Of a stretch of DNA of 64,000 bases, positions 60,053 to 64,000 are shown piece after piece; position 1 is the stretch's first letter; each line of letters opens with the position of its first letter. Location of the stretch: contig JACJYI010000007.1 in NCBI GenBank assembly GCA_020636225.1, positions 186,001 through 250,000 on the forward strand, read 5' to 3'. The notes under the pieces were generated by a model. It worked only from the letters and a program-made list of their open reading frames with translations, made no database searches and was not told the origin of the DNA. Origin of the DNA: Lewinellaceae bacterium. GTDB taxonomy: Bacteria; Bacteroidota; Bacteroidia; Chitinophagales; Saprospiraceae. Both the position numbers and the translations under genes were made by a program.

Positions 60053-61957
60053 TCATCCGACCAGCGCACCCGCCTTGATCTCTTCCACGATCTCCGGATT
60101 CAGCAACGTGGATGTGTCCCCCATCCCGGAGGTATCCGATGACGCTATCTTTCTCAGGATCCGCCGCATGATCTTACCCGATCGTGTCTTTGGAAGTCCA
60201 GAAACCAACTGGATCTGGTCCGGCTTGGCGATCGGACCAATCTCCTTGGTGACCACTGCCAGGACCTCCTTGCGAAATGCATCTGCATCCTCAATATCAT
60301 GACTGGTAATCACATAGGCATAGATGCCCTGACCCTTGATGGGATGTGGATACCCGACCACGGCAGACTCCACTACGGCAGGATGGCAATTGATGGCATT
60401 CTCCACTTCGGCTGTGCCGATTCGATGTCCTGAGACATTGATCACATCATCGACCCTGCCGATGATCCTGTACAGGCCATCATGGTCCCTCCGTGCCCCG
60501 TCTCCGGTAAAATAGAGGTTCTTGTACATGGAGAAATAGGTGGTCCGGCAGCGTTCATGGTCACCATACGTCGTCCGAAGGATAGAGGGCCACGGGAACT
60601 TCATGCACAGCAATCCCTCGACATCGTTCCCTTCGATCTCGTTGCCCTCATTGTCCACCAGGCAAGGCTGAACACCCGGCAACGGTAACGTGGCATAACA
60701 CGGCTTCATCGGCGTGGCACCGGGTATCGGCGAGATCAGGATGCCTCCTGTCTCGGTCTGCCACCAGGTATCCACAATGGGCACAACGCCCCGGCCGACA
60801 TGATCGTGATACCATTTCCAGGCTTCTTCGTTGATAGGCTCACCCACGGATCCGAGGACCTTCAGGCTGGACAGGTCATGACCCTCTACCCATGTTTCAC
60901 CCAGGGCCATCAGGGCACGGATGGCTGTGGGAGCCGTATAGAACTGGTTGACCTTGTGCTTGTCAATGATATCCCAAAAGCGAGACGGGTTCGGATAGGT
61001 AGGAACACCTTCAAACATCAACGTGGTCGCTCCGGCCAGCAAGGGGCCGTAGACGATATAGCTGTGACCGGTGATCCAACCGATATCCGCCGTACAGAAG
61101 TAGATGTCCTTCTCCCGGTACTGGAACACATTCAGGAAGGAATACCACGTGAACACCATGTAGCCCCCACAAGTATGGACCACCCCTTTGGGCTTGCCGG
61201 TCGATCCGGAGGTATAGAGGATGAACAACATGTCTTCACTGTCCATGGGCTCCGCCGGGCAGGTGTCCGGCTGATGGTCGACCTCGTCGTGCCACCAGAG
61301 ATCACGGCCATCGACCCAGTTGACCGGGTCGGCCGTATGACGGAGCACCAGGACATGCTCGACAGAAGGACACCCCATGGCCAGGGCATCATCCACCACT
61401 CCTTTGACCGGGATGTGCTTGGAACCGCGGTCATTATAATCCGAACAGATCACCACTTTACAGGCAGCATCATTGATCCGATCTGCCAGTGCGTTCGCCG
61501 AAAATCCGGCAAAGACCACCGAATGTACCGCACCGATACGGGCACAGGCCAGCACGGCAATGGCCAGCTCGGGCACCATGGGCATGTAAAAACATACCCG
61601 GTCTCCTTTTTTGATGCCACGGGCCTTCAGGCTGTTGGCCACCTGGCATACCCTGTGATAGAGTTGCCGGTAGGTAAAGGTCCGGACCGGTGCATCGGGA
61701 TCATTGGGCTCCCAGAGAATGGCTGTCTGGTCGCCACGAGTATCCAAATGCCGATCGAGGCAGTTCTCCGTGATATTCAACTGGCCTCCGGAAAACCACC
61801 GGACATTCGGCTCGGTGAAATTCCATTCCAGCACCTTGTCCCATGGCTTTTTCCAGGAAAACGTGGTGGCCAGCTCGGCCCAAAATCCCTCGGGATCTTC
61901 TACGCTTCGCTGGTAGGCCTGTTCGTAATCAGTCTTGGATTGGATCAGATGGTTCAT
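60053..61957 (-). CDS. acs: Acetyl-CoA synthetase
   Basis: It starts at ATG 61957 (MNHLIQSKTDYEQAYQRSVE); the longer frame upstream crosses the promoter. About 634 residues match AMP-forming acetyl-CoA synthetase: YTSGSTGKPKGVVHT (P-loop-like), DTWWQTETGGILIS, TGDGARRDHDGLYRIIGRVD, and TRSGKIMRRILRKIA with the Lys that is acetylated in the family. It activates acetate for the TCA cycle and lipid synthesis. A TACTTTTG box lies at 61992-61999. Confidence 0.95.
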   Translation of the reverse strand: MNHLIQSKTDYEQAYQRSVEDPEGFWAELATTFSWKKPWDKVLEWNFTEPNVRWFSGGQLNITENCLDRHLDTRGDQTAILWEPNDPDAPVRTFTYRQLYHRVCQVANSLKARGIKKGDRVCFYMPMVPELAIAVLACARIGAVHSVVFAGFSANALADRINDAACKVVICSDYNDRGSKHIPVKGVVDDALAMGCPSVEHVLVLRHTADPVNWVDGRDLWWHDEVDHQPDTCPAEPMDSEDMLFILYTSGSTGKPKGVVHTCGGYMVFTWYSFLNVFQYREKDIYFCTADIGWITGHSYIVYGPLLAGATTLMFEGVPTYPNPSRFWDIIDKHKVNQFYTAPTAIRALMALGETWVEGHDLSSLKVLGSVGEPINEEAWKWYHDHVGRGVVPIVDTWWQTETGGILISPIPGATPMKPCYATLPLPGVQPCLVDNEGNEIEGNDVEGLLCMKFPWPSILRTTYGDHERCRTTYFSMYKNLYFTGDGARRDHDGLYRIIGRVDDVINVSGHRIGTAEVENAINCHPAVVESAVVGYPHPIKGQGIYAYVITSHDIEDADAFRKEVLAVVTKEIGPIAKPDQIQLVSGLPKTRSGKIMRRILRKIASSDTSGMGDTSTLLNPEIVEEIKAGALVG

Positions 61958-61991
61958 GTGATGGTATTTAGGTTGGCAGATGTTCCAGAAC

Positions 61992-61999
61992 CAAAAGTA
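61992..61999 (-). promoter_or_regulatory. -7 box of acs
   Basis: On the minus strand it reads TACTTTTG, a perfect TAnnTTTG match, 35 bp upstream of the ATG. A weaker FNR-like site TGATTCGGGTCA (62056-62067) is centred 62.5 bp before it. Confidence 0.5.
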
Positions 62000-62239
62000 G
62001 CCCCTGAGGCATTGGAACCCCAACATTCCGGGGGTATTTCAGTCAACTTCTTCCATGATTCGGGTCAATCCAAAGCCACGCTTGTCTGAAATGACATCAA
62101 GAATCAGGTGATCAATGGCCAGATGCATGTCGGTCTCCTCTGAAATTTGTTCAGGACAGGCGAATGTCCTGATCAACTGGTCAGGTGTCTGTCGAGATCT
62201 GCCTACTTTTACCACAAAGCAACCCTTGCCTTTTTATTG

Positions 62240-64000
62240 ATGCACAATGTCATCCCCGATCGCATCCGTCAATTCCTGGTCCGATATCCGCCATTTGACC
62301 GGTTCAGGGCGGCCGACCTGGACCGGATCGTGGAAACGGCACGGATACGGCATCTGGAAAGCGGCGAGATCATCTTTCGTGAAGGCACATCAGGTGCAGA
62401 CGCTTACTTTATGGTCTTTCAGGGAGGCATTGACATTCTCTACCAGGACTCCCTGATCGATCGTTGCGACGAAGGCGACCTGTTTGGTGTTCGACTGCTC
62501 CTGGCGGAGAGCCCGTACCTGGCCACAGCCCGGGCATCCGAGGAATCGCTGGTCCTGTGCCTGGACAGGGAGGCCACGCGAACGCTCTTGCCACGGAATC
62601 CGGAAGTGGCCCTGTTCATGGCCGCCAGCTTTGCTTCGGGCAAACGCAACCCAGACAACCCTGGCAGTGCCTCCCGGATGCTGAGTCGTCCCACCACTGC
62701 TACCGGATCGACGTCTCTGACCTCCCTGCAACCGGTCCAACCGACCCAAACCCCGGTCCATTGCCCACCCGGCACTCCGATTCGCCAGGCCGCCAAACGA
62801 ATGGAGGCTCACGAGGTGGGCTCCATGCTCATCTGCAATGAGGATCTGCATCCTGTTGGCATCTTTACCGACAAGGACCTGCGCAACCGGGTCGTGGCCG
62901 GATCCGTCGGGATCGACGCACCAGTCGAATCCATCATGAAGGCACCGGTCATCACCTGCCCTCCCCACATCACGATGATGGAGGCGATGATCATCATGCT
63001 GCGACACCGCATTCACCACCTCTGCATGACGGCGACCGGATCACAAGACAGTCCGGCTCTCGGCATCCTGTCCGAACACGACCTGCTGGTGGCCCAGGGC
63101 AACCACCCCGCCGTCCTGATCCGGGACCTTCACCGGGCCCAACGGGTCGACACCCTGGCACAATTGCGCCAACAAGCCGACACCCTGGCACAAGACTATC
63201 TCCGTCGGGAAGTTTCTGTCCTGTATATTGCTCGCATTCTCACAGAAATCAATGATGCCCTGATCCGGGAATCGATTCGGATCGCCGCGCGGGAATTGGA
63301 CTGGACACCACCTGTGCCTTTTGCCTGGATGGGACTGGGCAGTGAGGGCCGGGGTGAACAATTGCTTCGATCGGATCAAGACAATGCCATCATTTTCTCA
63401 CCTCCGGAGGACCCCGGACTGACCAACGAGGTGCGCAACCAATTCCTGAGCCTGGCCAGCCGGGTGAATGCCATCTTTCATCAATGCGGATTTGAGGATT
63501 GCCCGGCCGAGATCATGGCCCGCAATCCGACCTGGTGCCTGACCAGTGTGGAATGGGCCGAACGTTTCCATACCTGGATGCATACGCCCGGTGAGCAGGA
63601 AGTCATGCATGCGAATATCTTCTTTGACTTCCGCAATGTCTATGGGGACACCACACTGACGGACCAGTTGAGTGCGACCATCGCCGACGCATTGGCCGGC
63701 AACAAGATCTTCCTGAGCCTCATGGCCAAGGATGCCGTACGCAATCCTCCCCCCCTCTCCTTCTTTCGCAACTTCATCGTGGAAAAAGACGGTGAGCATC
63801 GCGATCAGTTCGATATCAAGCTCCGCGCCATGATGCCGCTCATCGATGCCGCCCGTACCCTGACGCTCTACCACGGTCAATTCGATGTGAAGCATACGGT
63901 CGATCGACTGAACCGACTGGCTGACCTGGAACCACAGAATCGTTCGCTCTACCAGGAAGCAGCCGAAGCCTTCGAGATCCTGATGCGATTTCGGGCAGAA
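62240..64000 (+). CDS. cNMP-binding/CBS/DUF294 nucleotidyltransferase-like protein, cut by window edge
   Basis: It starts at ATG 62240 (MHNVIPDRIRQFLVRYPPFD); 587 residues are visible with no stop. Domains in order: cNMP-binding (about 15-130; ESGEIIFREGTSGADAYFMV, EGDLFGVRLLLA), a linker rich in Thr/Pro, a CBS pair (about 170-295; VGIFTDKDLRNRVV, LGILSEHDLLVAQG), the DUF294 nucleotidyltransferase-like domain (GLGSEGRGEQLLRSDQDNAI) and the start of DUF294_C. Its layout resembles GlnD-like signalling proteins, and it often accompanies acs and actP genes. A TACTTTTA box lies at 62204-62211. Confidence 0.9.
   Translation, partial: MHNVIPDRIRQFLVRYPPFDRFRAADLDRIVETARIRHLESGEIIFREGTSGADAYFMVFQGGIDILYQDSLIDRCDEGDLFGVRLLLAESPYLATARASEESLVLCLDREATRTLLPRNPEVALFMAASFASGKRNPDNPGSASRMLSRPTTATGSTSLTSLQPVQPTQTPVHCPPGTPIRQAAKRMEAHEVGSMLICNEDLHPVGIFTDKDLRNRVVAGSVGIDAPVESIMKAPVITCPPHITMMEAMIIMLRHRIHHLCMTATGSQDSPALGILSEHDLLVAQGNHPAVLIRDLHRAQRVDTLAQLRQQADTLAQDYLRREVSVLYIARILTEINDALIRESIRIAARELDWTPPVPFAWMGLGSEGRGEQLLRSDQDNAIIFSPPEDPGLTNEVRNQFLSLASRVNAIFHQCGFEDCPAEIMARNPTWCLTSVEWAERFHTWMHTPGEQEVMHANIFFDFRNVYGDTTLTDQLSATIADALAGNKIFLSLMAKDAVRNPPPLSFFRNFIVEKDGEHRDQFDIKLRAMMPLIDAARTLTLYHGQFDVKHTVDRLNRLADLEPQNRSLYQEAAEAFEILMRFRAE

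Noticed and set aside
62140..62211. FNR-like site ahead of the DUF294 gene
   Set aside because: At the expected distance from TACTTTTA only TTGTTCAGGACA is present, which does not match TGAT-N4-ATCA.

Overview
The window looks like chromosomal DNA of a Bacteroidota bacterium, probably of the Saprospiria/Cytophagia type. The evidence is promoters of the TAnnTTTG kind, a fused CcoN-CcoO cytochrome oxidase subunit, families largely confined to this phylum (DUF5686, BT4734-like plus DUF3987, Bacteroidota-type phage integrase) and lipoproteins with typical lipoboxes. The species cannot be named from the sequence. Two backgrounds alternate: a GC-rich core (1-4870 and about 36700-64000) and a less GC-rich inserted island (4871-35324).

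Left core (1-4870): a partial NYN-domain protein, a membrane metal-dependent hydrolase, and a leftward dapA / unknown / accA set. Next come four tandem 81-bp degenerate copies of tRNA-Asp, followed directly by the intact tRNA-Asp(GTC).

Island (about 30.45 kb): inserted at the 3' end of tRNA-Asp. It is bounded by a perfect 17-bp direct repeat (4854-4870 and 35308-35324), and each end carries a pair of GGTTAAACA sites likely to be integrase arm sites. From the left it holds unknown genes, an AbiEi/AbiEii toxin-antitoxin pair, about 950 bp of internally repeated DNA without genes, an ArdC-like antirestriction protein, and a repeat-rich stretch with a T-depleted tract, hairpins and an IS whose transposase has an in-frame stop. 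Then comes cargo (YceI, DoxX, HxlR, a luciferase-like protein, thioesterase, MarR, Usp, an RND efflux system with two adaptors and TolC, two TetR regulators, DUF5686) and an integration/replication end (BT4734-DUF3987 protein, a degenerate paralogue, HTH protein, tyrosine integrase). No relaxase or conjugation gene is visible.

Right core (35325-64000): a GIY-YIG gene and a remnant of a second copy, a lipoprotein, a POT-type transporter, a complete cbb3 oxidase locus (ccoI, ccoS, ccoNO, ccoQ, ccoP, ccoG, ccoH/fixH and a TauE/SafE-like protein), a HipA-like/DUF3037 pair, a LemA-TPM-TPM operon, a K+ channel with a TauE exporter and a LOG protein. It ends in a stress and energy cluster: CBS, Hsp20, thioredoxin-TPR, two Usp, CBS, a PAS histidine kinase, a REC-Crp fusion regulator, acetyl-CoA synthetase and a cNMP/CBS/DUF294 protein.

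The most interesting observation is a palindrome TGATnnnnATCA (FNR-like) at exactly the same distance, centre 51.5 bp before the start of the -7 box, ahead of ccoI, ccoS-NOQP, the CBS-Usp-Usp operon, hsp20 and a small unknown gene. Variants sit at other helical phases ahead of the thioredoxin gene and acs. This ties the cbb3 locus to the stress cluster as one probable oxygen/redox regulon, and the REC-Crp fusion encoded here is a natural candidate regulator.
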